Below, piece after piece: positions 1 through 11,267 of a stretch of DNA of 64,000 bases. The translations under genes were made by a program, and so were the position numbers. Source of the stretch: Knoxdaviesia capensis (lineage: Eukaryota > Ascomycota > Sordariomycetes > Microascales > Gondwanamycetaceae); assembly GCA_001510575.1 (NCBI GenBank), contig LNGK01000006.1, forward strand, positions 1,173,565 to 1,237,564, in the 5' to 3' direction. A model generated the notes under the pieces. That model did not search any database, was not told the origin of the DNA, and saw only the letters and a list, made by a program, of their open reading frames with translations. The first letter of the stretch is position 1. Each line of letters opens with the position of its first letter.

Positions 1-3000
1 GTTTCCGGCATCGATGTCATCCAGCGGAATCAGCAGCGACCGGCAGAGCTTTTGGCGAATAGCTTCAAGGATTGCCGCGGCAGCTCCCCCCGGGGTGTCT
101 CCAGCATCACGAACTTGCTGCGAGAGAGAGACCACGGCCCCGGTGCCGGACTCGGCGGACCGGCGGCTTAGGTTATGCACATGCGAGAACGCCGGATCGC
201 GGAACCAATGCGGAGCATCTGCGCCGATTTGGCTGCGCTGCGCCTCGTCTCCTGAAGAAACGCCCGTGACGACCTGACACCGCGAAGCTGGTAGAAAATC
301 GGGATCAATCTGTGTTTCGACTATGGCCAGGAACTCGGATTCTTCGATGGCGTTGAATCCCCACCGCACAAGGTTCCGTTGTGCTGTGGTGTCCTTCTCT
401 GCCACGTAACCAACCGAGTTGATCATTCCCAAGTCGATCACGCGTGCTGGAAGACCGCGGGCGACACGGTGATATGCCATTGAATCTAGGAAGGCGTTTG
501 CTGCGGCATAGTTTCCTTGCGAGTTGTCTCCGAGCATTCCGGCAGCACTGGCCAACATGACAAAGAAGTCAAGCGGCTGATTGAGTGTGGCCTTGTGCAG
601 GCTCCAGGTGCCGTGGACCTTGGGCCGGACGACCTTGGTGAAGGTCTCATGGGTCATGTTGGAGAATATCCGGTCTTCCAATACCATTGCGCCCTGGATG
701 ACTCCACGAATCGGCGGCATTCTGGTCAGGGCATCGCTCAACCGGGCCTGGAACTTTGCTTCATCCGAGATATCGCATGCAATAGCCTCGACAATGGCCC
801 CAGCTTTGCGAAGATCGGCTACGAGAGACTTGGCTTTTGCATCGAAGTCTCCAGATCGGGATACCAGTATCAGGTTCTTGGCTCCACGGGACACGAAGTG
901 CATGGCCAGACTGCTCCCGAGGCCACTGAAACCTCCTACTACCATATACGATGCATCCGGGACAAAGCTATACCGCGATACGTTGGTGTTCATGGCGGCC
1001 TAGGCCGGTTAGTATGGAATCTTCATTGGGATCTTTGACTTCGGGCCAGAGTACTTACAGGCACGGTGTCACCTGGCTCAGGGACGATGACAATCTTGCC
1101 CATGTGCTTTCCGGCTTGCATATACCGGAAAGCCTGCTCGATCTTGGAGAACGGGAATGTCGTGACTGGAGTCACGGCAGAGATGTTTCCCTGGCGAATC
1201 ATCTTCATGGCCTCATCAAACAGTCTTGCGCCAAGGGTTTGGTTCAGCCGGAAAATCACTGTGAGGTCGACCGAGGACAGCGTGACGTTTCGGATGAACG
1301 GGTTCATTCCTAGGCGGGTATTATCCTCGATATCCTTTCTGCCAATCTCAATGAAGCGGCCAAACGGCGCAACGATGGACCACGACGCCTTGAGAGCTTC
1401 TCCCGACAAGCTGTTCAGCACGATATCCACGCCGCGGCCATTGGTTGCGCGGCGGATACCCTCGGCAAATGACAGATTCCGGCTGGAGAAGATGTGGTCT
1501 TCGGGAATGCCGTAGGTGTTCATGACGTGGTCTTTCTTTTCTTTCGTGCCGACAGTCACGAAGATCTCGGCGCCGAAGTGCTGGCACATCATGATAGCGG
1601 CCTGGCCAACGCCGCCTGCAGCAGCGTGGATCAGCACGGTCTCCCCCTTGCGGATGCGGGCCTGGTCTACGAGACTGTAGTAGACGGTGCAGTACACGAT
1701 GGGCAGGGATGCTGCGACGTGGAAGTCCATAGAATCTGGGATGCGCTGGACCATCTTGGCAGGGTTGCTAACGGTGTTGCAGTAGGCTCCCAAGATACCG
1801 GTACACACACGATCTCCGGGCTTAAAATTCAATACGTCGGAACCAATTTCCACCACCACACCGGAGCACTCGACGCCGATGAAGTCGTTCTCGAGCTGGC
1901 CCATGCACACCATGATGTCTCGGAAGTTCACGCCGACGGCGCGGACATCGATACGTACGAAGTCGGCCGGCAGGGGCTGCTTGGCAATTTCGTCGTCGAC
2001 GAAGACCAGGGTGTCCAACAGTCCGGGCGTTCCGATGGACAGCTTTAGGGGTCTTCCGGGCTGGTTGAATGGCTCCTGGGTCACTGCGTGGGTGGCTCTT
2101 CCGGCAGTATGTCCGGATAGCAGATCGATGCGTGTGTTGATGTCCCGTGCTTCAATGCACCGCTTCACGTGGACAATGCCGTTGTGCTCCCACAGCTCCT
2201 GGTCGATGCCGATCGTGCTTGGCTGGTCATCGGCGTTATCATAGTGCAGAGAGAGGGTCTCAATATACGGAACAAGCTTCTCAATGGCGACATCCACAGG
2301 TAGGCGAGGGGAAGTCGAGTAGTCGAAGGTGAGCAATGGGAACCCTTCATACTCGGCCCGGAGGGTGCGGGCTAGGCCGTGCATAAGAGCGCCATCGGGC
2401 CGGGAGGCATCTCCGTATACTCCGCTCGTCAGCCAGACCAGGCCCTTGCTGGTGGAAACAATGGCTTTGAGTACATTGAAGCTTGCTGGAGATATATCCT
2501 TGATGATGGTGTGCTCAAGCTCGGACACGCAGATGATTACTCGTCCGGCAACGGACTCAGGCGTCAACTTCACAAATGGCACAACAGCCTCCACAGAAAC
2601 GCTTTTCTGAGTGAGAGTATTTTGCAATGTGCTCGCAAAGATCTGATCGGACCTCACGCTACCTTCCGCGTCTCCAATCGCGATGATGGCAGGGCATATA
2701 TCAAGAGCCGTGCTGTTCTTGGCGGCCACGGCTGGGTGCTCGACAGCTTCAACAATCATCAACTGGCTGGTCTGATTCCTGGGGACCCGGTGATCAGCCG
2801 TGCTGGAGAGAATGCCTCCAAAGCCCGTCTTGTGGAGCGTGTCCTGCCAGTGCGCTTCGTCCATTCCGGGGCCCCATTCCCTGAACGGCTCCTCCGACAT
2901 CCACCAGCCCGGCAGAGTACCGAAGGGCAAGAAGATTCGGTCCAGCACCTGGGTGATTTCCAGCAGCACAAGCTTGCCGCCGGGCCGCATGAGCCGACGC

Positions 3001-6000
3001 ACGTTGGACATGGTGACCTCGATGTTTGTGGTTGCGTGCAACACATCGAACGCAATCACCAGATCGAATTTGTCAGAGTCTCCAAACCCCTGCGCCTCGA
3101 CATCCTGCTCGATGTTCAGCTTGCGGAACTCCATCAGACCTCTCCACTCGGCGAGCTTCTCCTTGGCCTTTTCGAAGAAGCCCGCGGAAATATCGGTGTA
3201 CGTGTACGACCTGAAACGCGGGTACGTGCCGCCTCCACCGCCGAGGGCGTTGAGAATCGGGACGGTGACGCCGCCGGTGCCGGCGCCGATCTCGAGCACG
3301 CGCATATCGGGGTTCTTGTGAGAGATCATGGTAATGTACTTCGCGACCTGGGCATACGAGGATAAGATGCCCAGCGACTGTGTGTAGTACTTGTACAGCA
3401 GGTCATCTTCCAGCATCAGCCCCAGCGGCTCGATCTCGTTGCGCAGGATGGCTGGGAGGTTCCGGCCCATGCGGCACAGCATCTGCCCCTCGTAATGGGA
3501 GGATTCCACCTCGGAAATGATGGTGGCCATCTTTTGCTGCATTTCCGGAGTGTCAAACTGGAGCCATTCGTCCGTCTGGTGGTCCAACTGTCCTGCTGCC
3601 ATCAGCCGTTGCTTGTGCTTCATGTACTGCATGTGCTTGCGGTGGTGAGGTAGCTCGACCTCCGATTCAGGCACGGTCTTGAGCGCCTCATGGTAGAAGA
3701 ACGCCGCGACCATCTCGAGCCTGGTGATGTCTTCACTGGAGGTGTCTTTGACGCCGTTATCAAGGAGGTATGCTTCGGTTTCCGGCTTCGTCATTGCATC
3801 GGCATCCGGCAGCCACTCGACATGCAGCGCAAGCTTCCTGATCCCGTCGGAGCCGGCGTTGTCCGTGCTGGCTTCGCTGGACTTTAGCGCCGTGCACCGC
3901 AGTCCGCGCACGCTGACAACCGGTTCTTGGCCCGGACCCTCGCGTGCAGTCAGTGTGGCCACGATATTGCGGAACCCGACGCGGCGGGCCTCGGTCAGGG
4001 TCTCGAGCACGTGGCCGGCGACCGAGCTGAGCGAGCTTGAGATGCGGATCTCCTCAACGAACGTCGGCATGAACGGCTCACGGATGTTTTCCGCACTGCC
4101 GACCAGGGCGGTGAATAGGGGGTGGATGATGGTGTCCATTGTGGCCGGGTGGATCAGGTGCTGATATTCGTACCCAAACGGCATCACGCTCTTGGTGTCT
4201 GGGATGACGAGGCTGGCTAGACACCGGCCCTTCGTGTATGACAGCGAGGTTAGGTTCCGGAAGGTCGGGCCATAGTCCAGACCGGCCTGCTGCAGGCCAT
4301 CGTACGTCGCAGCGGGTGTTGCGGTCTCCAGACACTCCGCTTTCGCGGCGTCAAAAGCTGCATCGCAGTCCTCGACAAGTTGGCGTGCAGCTCGACCGCC
4401 GTCAACATCTCCCAGAGCTTGTTCGGAATTGATCGCCAGGAGACCCCGGCAGTGCTCGAAGGGCTCGGCTGCCGTGAGGGTAGTGGTGGCTGGGTACGAG
4501 AAGACTCGAAATTCGTTCCACCGGTCAGACGATCCTTTGCTGCTCGTTGTCATCGGCCTGACCTGGAAGATGACCTCGACTCCCTCTTCAGTCTGGGGAA
4601 CTACCAGAGCACGGGAGATGAGCATGTCTGCGACGCTATAGCTGATAACACGATCGGACAGTGACATCGCAGCGGCCATCTGGCGGCCGGCCTCCATAGC
4701 CATGGCGATGTACCCGGCAGCGGGGTAGACGATGGCGCCCTGCACCTGGTGGTCCCGCACCCACGGCTGTTCGGACAGCCGGATGAAATTGCGCCAGCGC
4801 GGCTCGGAGGCGTTCCAATCTGGCACTGGCGCGCCGAGAAAGTCGTTGCGCGGGTACGGTCGGAACCGGTAGTTGCGGCCCAGGCGGGATTGCGTCCAGT
4901 ATGTCTTGCTGTGGTTCCACGGGTATGTTGGGAGATCAATTAGCGTCTGCGGCTGGACAGGGAACCCGGGTCCGGCTGTGGCGTTGATGAGGTTCAGCTT
5001 TGCCGGGACTCCACGGGCCCACAGATTGGCAGCGGCGTCGAGAGCCGTCTCGCAGGCATTGCGTCCACGGATGAGACACGAGTGATACGGGACACCGGAC
5101 TTCCGGTCGTAGCCGGGAAGAGCAGTCACAATCTGCTTGATGGGTCCGGCGAGTGCGGAGTGGGGGCCAAGTTCCACGAGGATCGGGATCGATGCACCCT
5201 TGGTCTTCCGGGCTCCTCCGCGGGCTTTTTGGGTCTGCGAGCAGAGGACCGTCACGGCCTCGGAAAAGCGGACGGGGGATAGCATGTTGCTGACCCAGTA
5301 CTCCGCGTCCAACGTCGTGTTTGAACCCACCACGGCAGCGGTGACTGAGGAGACCATCTCACATGCCGGCCGGGTGCTATCATGCGATCTGGGCTGCAGA
5401 GCTCCCATGGAAGTGAGGTACTGCTCGGCCACGTCCTGCATGTGATGAGAGTGATAGGCGGCTTCAACTTTGAGTTTGCGGGCAAAGATGCCCTCGTTAC
5501 TGAAGCGAGACACCAGTTCATCGATGGCGGAGACGTCGCCGGAAATAGTGACGTTCGAGGGGCTGTTGATACAGGCCACAACGACCTTGCCGTATACCTC
5601 GGGATCCAACCCGGCGATACGCTCGGCGGCGTCCTTAGCTGAAAGTCCACAGGCCATCATGGCGCCCTTCCGCGGTAGCTGAGACGACACCAGGCCTCGG
5701 TAGTACGAAACCCGGACGGCCGACTCGAAGGACAGTTTCCCGGCGGCGTATGCAGCAGCGATTTCACCGCTGGAGTGTCCAACAACCAGCTGCGGACACA
5801 CTCCCCAGTCAGACAGCAGGTCGACAAGAGCTAGTTGCACCGCTGTGCACAACGGCTGGCTGATCTGAGCCTCGTGGATGCGTGAATCCTCCTGGGCTTT
5901 GTTTACCAGCTCAGTGATGACAGAGAATGTGCTGCCCTGGGCAGATGCAATGGAATCAAACTCCTCGATGGAATTCCTGAACACAAGGTAGGTTGCGAAT

Positions 6001-8000
6001 AGTTCGCGGCCCATGGCCCACCACTGGGCGCCCTGGCCTGTAAAGACGAATGCAGTTCGGGGAGTGGTGCGGGCCTAGATGTGAAATCAGTAAGTATGAA
6101 CTCCTCTGGAACTTTGGGTGGGATGACTTACATCTGAGCGAACAGGCTTCTGGGTTGTGTTCTCAAGCTTTGTAGCCAGACCATCGAGAGAGTTTGCGAC
6201 TGCGAAGAACTTCAGAGCCAGACGAGACCGTTTTTGGGCTAGAGTGTAAGATAGATTGCCCAAGAAACTAGCCTCCTCGATAGTTCCCTTCCGAGAACGC
6301 AGATCAGCAGCGTACGCCGCGGCAAGGTCACCGGCTGTACTTTCTTCGTGGGCCGACCAGGCGAATATCCTGTAGGGTCCAGGGGAGTCCAGCGGCTTTG
6401 GGCCAGCATCTTCGCCATCACTGTCCTGTGTGGCATAGCCGGGCGAGCCATGGCCGCCATCTCCACTGATGCCCGGGAGTAAAGAGGCCGTGAGATCGGC
6501 CGCGGTCCCGGGGTACGTGTTGTGACACCCGGTCAGACCACGCTTGTTAAGGTAGTGGTAGGCGTCGTCGAGGATAACATGGGCATTGGCACCACCGAAC
6601 CCGAACGAGTTGACACTTGCCCGGCGGAGTCCCGGAAGCGGCCATGGCACGAGCTCGGTGGGCACGCGGATATTCCAGCCGGCGAAATCGATCGCCTCGT
6701 TCCCCTTCTCGAAGTTGATGTTGGGCGGGATGACGCCCTTCTCCAGCGCCAAGACCGCCTTGATCAGCCCGGCGAGCCCGCTCGCGCCCTCCAGATGGCC
6801 GATGTTGGTCTTGATGCTGCCGACATACAGCCGGGAGTCTTCTGCGTACGGGTCTCCACCGTCTTGCTCGGCTTTCGCGGCCCGCGCACGGCCGATCGTC
6901 GCCCCGATGGACCCGGCTTCGAGGGGGTCGCCCGCGGGCGTGCCGGTGCCGTGGGCCTCGAAATAGCCCACCACCGCCGGATCGCACTGTGCGGCCTGGT
7001 ACACCGACCGGATCAGGGCTTCCTGGGCGGTCCGGGACGGCAGCATGATGCCCGCGGTGCGGCCGTCCTGGTTGCTCCCAGACCCGCGGATAACGGCGCG
7101 GATCGGGTCGTTATCACGGATGGCATCGGCCAGCGGCTTGAGAACCACGGCGGCAATGCCCTCGCCGCGCGAGTACCCGTTGGCACGGTGATCGAAGGTG
7201 AAGCAGCGGGCGTCCGGGCCGAGGAAGTGCACGTTGGACATGGACACCATGATATCCGGGCTGATGATCAGGTTCGTGCCCCCGACAATCGCCTGGCGGC
7301 TCTCGCCGGTGCGCAGGCTCTGGCACGCCAGGTGCAGCGCCACCAGACTCCCACTGCACGCGGTGTCGATGGTCATGCTCGGGCCCTTCAGGTCGAAGTA
7401 GTAGCTAATGCGGTTCGAGAGCAGGGCGGCGCTGGTCCCCGTGGCGGCGTACACGGGGGCGGTCTCGCGGTCCAGCGTGAGGGTCTCGTCGTAGTCGTGG
7501 GAGAAGCAGCCGACGTAGCAGCTGGTGTTGGAGCCCGCGAGGGACGTCAGCGGCAGGCCGGCGGCCTCGGTGGCTTCGTAGGCGCATTCCATCAGCAGGC
7601 GGTGCTGCGGGTCCATGCCGGTGGCCTCGGCGGGCGAGATAGAGAAGAAGGCGGTGTCGAAGGCGGCGATATCTTCAGTAAGGAAGTGGGCGGCGTTGAT
7701 GTTGAACTGTTCAAAACGCCGGTTCTGTTAGTTCTGTTGGCTATCTCCATGGGAACGGGGGGCTTGGCTGTTGCTGCATACTGTTCCGTTGCGATCCGGA
7801 TCGGGATGGTAGAACGCATCAACGTTCAAGCGGCTTTTGGGCATTGTGGTGCGGCCGGACTGCTTCGTGGCGAGGAATTCCCACAGCTTGCTCGGGCTCG
7901 ATACACTCCCGGGGAATCGGCACGCAATGCCGACCACCGCAATGGGGACCTGGCCGTCCTGGGCCAGGATTGCATCGATATCGGGCTGAGGGGGCTCCAT
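1..8000 (-). CDS. Highly reducing polyketide synthase (KS-AT-DH-MT-ER-KR-ACP), 3' end cut by window
   Basis: Type I iterative PKS that builds and fully reduces a C-methylated polyketide. Proposed exons on the minus strand are 8000-7782, 7706-6132, 6074-1059 and 999-1, all joined in phase 0, giving 2603 residues so far. The introns (75, 57 and 59 bp) have GT..AG ends and CTAAC-like branch sites. Domains in order: KS with active-site DTACSGS (Cys about residue 190), EAHGTGT and NIGHLEG; AT with GHSSGE (Ser about 699); DH with HQVQGAIVYP; methyltransferase with VLEIGAGTGG; ER with HAAAGGVGQAA; KR with VVGGFSGLG and GNYAAANAF. The last visible residues (about IPLDDIDA) are the start of an ACP, but its phosphopantetheine serine lies beyond the window. 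All visible catalytic motifs look intact, so full reduction and C-methylation are expected. The product is unknown. It is divergent from the FSH1 hydrolase gene. Confidence 0.95.
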
Positions 8001-8796
8001 TGCTTGATAGAAGAGTGCTGTACGCGTGTAAATGAAGGCTCGGAGGCTCAGTGGTAAGTTGGCTTGGAGTGCGGTGTAAGTTCACGCGTTGAGGACTAGG
8101 CTGGACAACGGACTTGCTGATACAGTGGTAGTTGCCAAGTTGATTGACTAGGGAAAGGTCTGTGGCTACGAAGTCCGGATGAGAGTGCTGGCTAATACAA
8201 CAACAGACTGCTGATGGGACCTGATGCTCTTTATGGGAGATGGATGTTGCGATGCATCCTTGAGCGGCTCCAAGATGGTACAGCCCTTGCTTGATGTTGG
8301 TCCACTGATATCCTGGATCTGCACGCATAGCACCATGGTTTGCTATCAAGAGTCAGCAGTACTTGTCTCCCCTCAGTCAGAATGGCATATCAAGGCAGAA
8401 TGTTGAACGGTGTAAGTATAGAGAACATGTAGCTGACGGGAGACGAACGGTTGGTACTGGCCACGAAAGCAGCACTGACCATTCTACGACCACCCCTGAG
8501 ACACGATTCTTCAGACCTGCCAAACGGATACTCGGAGACATACATGGGTACGTGCCATTGATCCAATAGAGTCCGCGGGGGCTGGGGGCTGAAGATGTCT
8601 GACAACCGTGCAGACCGAACGCCAATCATGATCATCCCTCAGTGGCAGGACACACAACGCACATCAGACTGACATGAGGTTGTATTACAGTAAAAATCAA
8701 GTCAGCCCTAAGTGACAGTTTATATTGCTTCGTAGGTGCAAGATTCGCGCACTTTGGCCGCTCTGGAGGAGGACACAGGACAGATCCGTATCTCGG

Positions 8797-8807
8797 CGGA
8801 AGCTCCG
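8797..8807. promoter_or_regulatory. Candidate Zn2Cys6 site, CGG-N5-CCG
   Basis: CGGAAGCTCCG is an inverted CGG/CCG pair with 5-nt spacing in the shared PKS/hydrolase promoter. Dimeric Zn2Cys6 regulators of metabolite clusters commonly bind such sites. It is short, so it could be chance. Confidence 0.25.
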
Positions 8808-8988
8808 GTCAGCTCTGGGGTTGTACGGGCAGTGGGGGCTGACACCAACAGTAATTTTCGTCCTTCATGAATTAATTTTACCCTTTGGAAAGAAATTCAT
8901 CCCAAGTAGCTTAGAGAAATGACTTAAAATAGTACTGCTATATGCCCCTCGGGAACGGTGTCGATCGATTCCGGCAGTGATCGGAGGT

Positions 8989-8998
8989 TCGGCGCCGA
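8989..8998. promoter_or_regulatory. Candidate palindromic regulator site TCGGCGCCGA
   Basis: A perfect 10-bp palindrome with CGG/CCG half-sites, about 190 bp from the other CGG palindrome and inside the divergent promoter. No known regulator is matched with certainty. Confidence 0.2.
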
Positions 8999-9886
8999 TG
9001 CCCGGGAAATCGTATTGCGGTCTACCGCAATCTGCCAACTGACAGGTGGGGTGACCACATCAACATTCCGGATGCTTGAGACACGCTAAGAACCCTGGCT
9101 TCAGGCTTTATGCCCTGTATCAAGCTATGTGCAGTACTTTTTGGGGCTGTTTGAGATCAATATACTCGTCTGACGAGAGCGGTTCCACCGTGTCGGATGT
9201 TACGTGGTGGCGTGCCGGACCAAGTTCAGCGGGGCGTCAGTAAGCTTTGCGATATGCTTACTGTCAGCATCGGACATCCCTTCGGAACTGGCAGAGTGGA
9301 CTTTGTTCACTTGCCCGGAAAGGAGTACACATCCGCTGTCTAGAACGACCTGCTCCTGCTCCAGTTATGTGTCTCAAGTCGACTTGGAATGTGGAGGCAC
9401 GGCATGTCTGACTGGTGTCATTTACGAACCTCTTTACATGTGTACATGTGTAGTGTCATCAAGATATGACAACTTACACGAGAAACTGAGAGCGGCCATG
9501 TTTCACACCGCTTTGACTATTAGATTGTCCAACATAATCCTTTCTGTCTCTATATAGACGGCTCACATATCCGGAGATATCTGGTCTTGAAGATCGGCGA
9601 GATGGCGATCACTGATCAACGTGCAGAGCTGATGATAAGTATATGCGAGCGGGATGAACATCACTTCATGTGTCTAAATCCAAGGACGAATACTTCATCC
9701 GCTTTCCTTCTGTAGAGAGCTCTAAAAGATCTGACTGCGACGGCAGAGTTTCTTCAGCCTGTACAACTTCTCTCTCCTATCTGTCATACTGGTCTCTCTC
9801 CGCCTGTATCCTCCACCCTCTTCCCCTTCCTCCCTCAACCAGCCCTAAAGTACTGAACTTTGTACACCAGAAACCCACTGCTCAAG

Positions 9887-10911
9887 ATGCGATTCATGTG
9901 CTTGCATGGTATGGGCACCAGTGCCGATGTAAGCACACCCCGGGAGTTTTGGTTTGGTGATGATGAGAATCGCTAACCTGCTACAACAGATATTTGAGTA
10001 CCAGCTTGGTACGACAGCCATATATACCCGTCCGCTTGTATGATATACGTGCAACAACTGACATTCCCTGAAACCGTGCAGGCCCGATCCGAAGAGCACT
10101 AGGAAGGCACCACGAGTTTGAGTTCTATGAGGGCGAGTATGATGTCGATGCAGCTCCAGGTAAGTTATAGGGTCCCATTCAAGGTCTTGGGTGCTTCGCC
10201 TAACCCGGCCGCAACATGATCAGATGCGACGTTGGAACCACACGGCTGTAGTCCTACTTACTCACAGCCATTCATCCCGACTCAGGAATCCACGAAGTCT
10301 TCAATCAGTCCACATACAAGGCCTGGTACTGGGTGACTGGTGGCACTGAGAGCCACGGGAAAGCGACGCAGCTGATCCGCACCATCATTGACGAAGACGG
10401 CCCGTTTGACGGCTGCATATGCTTCTCGCAGGGAGCCGCGCTAGTTTCTGCAGTCATCATGGACCATCAAGCTGCAGACCGGTTCGCGCCGCCGCTGTTC
10501 CGGCTGGCGGTCTTCATCTGCGGAAGCAGTGCACTGAGGGTTCACACAGCGGGGTCTTCCCAACCAGCGCCGACAGACACATCAGCGGAGCGCGACGAAG
10601 CTGTGAGCAAGGTCGCCGGCATTTCCGTCTCCGAACTACCCCCGCGAGCGGCGTGGTCGCGGATCACGGCTAGAGAGCTCTCGGCTCCTGGAAGCCGGCT
10701 GCGCAAGATCCAGATCCCCACTGTGCACATCTACGGTGCTAAAGACGAGTGTCTGGTGGAATCTCTGGCGCTGCGGGACTGCTGCGAGGAAAGCCGGCGC
10801 GTGGAACTCGACCATACTGGGGGCCATGAAATTCCGCGTGGAGTCGCAATCACCCAGAAGATGGTGGGAGTCATCGAGAAAGGCTTGGTCAGGGCAAACG
10901 CGATGCATTGA
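9887..10911 (+). CDS. FSH1-family serine hydrolase, LovG-like candidate PKS off-loading enzyme
   Basis: Exons 9887-9928, 9990-10008 (19 nt), 10082-10159 and 10286-10911 give 254 residues; phases 0, 1 and 1 agree and the total is divisible by three. The N-terminus MRFMCLHGMGTSAD is the FSH1 oxyanion-loop start. The nucleophile is in CFSQGAA (Ser about residue 94), followed by Asp in GAKDE (about 200) and His in GGHEIP (about 227), so the alpha/beta-hydrolase triad is complete. No signal peptide is visible, so it is probably cytosolic. The family includes LovG, which releases the lovastatin nonaketide from its highly reducing PKS. Position next to and divergent from the PKS suggests the same job here; this is inference. 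Alternatives are a general ester hydrolase unrelated to the cluster. Confidence 0.9.
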
Positions 10912-11267
10912 TAGACGATGATATCCGGAAATGAGCGTTGGACATCTATCGATGAGCTCGTTTGATGGTGGAGTAACGTTGCTGAATTCGTGACCCCGGA
11001 ATCGCGTTTATTGTACTCGGGTTAGGGTTAAACGACCCTCTCGGCGGCAAAATCGGATTAGCTGTTCTTTTCGCGTCTGTCGCGCCTAGAGCCAGCCCAC
11101 TGGAGATTTCCCTGCAAGAAATCTAGCGCGGGGCGATTAGAAACACTTTGGGAAATCGATCTCCCGACCCCTTTTGAACTCAGATCAATAATAGCTTTTC
11201 TTCTCAAATTTGGCAGTAGTTTTATTTTTATCCTCATATTCGACGCTCTTCAAATTCTGCACGGCAC
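10912..11267. promoter_or_regulatory. Intergenic region, SCY1 promoter
   Basis: About 355 bp with no coding sequence. It contains a telomere-repeat-like box (listed next) and a pyrimidine-rich leader before the SCY1 start. This is the probable boundary between the metabolite locus and housekeeping genes. Confidence 0.5.
11019..11033. promoter_or_regulatory. Telobox (GGGTTAGGGTTA-type) upstream of SCY1
   Basis: Two tandem TTAGGG-like units about 235 bp before the SCY1 start codon. In yeasts such boxes bind Tbf1/Rap1-type factors; the role here is inferred from recurrence before other genes in the window. Confidence 0.45.

Larger units (their letters stand above)
8001..9886. promoter_or_regulatory. 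Divergent intergenic region between PKS and FSH1 hydrolase
   Basis: No convincing coding sequence in 1.9 kb. It holds the promoters of both flanking divergent genes. A pyrimidine-rich tract at about 9760-9840 lies directly upstream of the hydrolase start, as is common for fungal transcription starts. Two CGG/CCG palindromes are listed separately. Confidence 0.6.

Noticed and set aside
2379..3365. Long plus-strand frames opposite the PKS
   Set aside because: Shadow frames of the GC-rich PKS coding sequence. The same applies to the long frame at 6522-8057.
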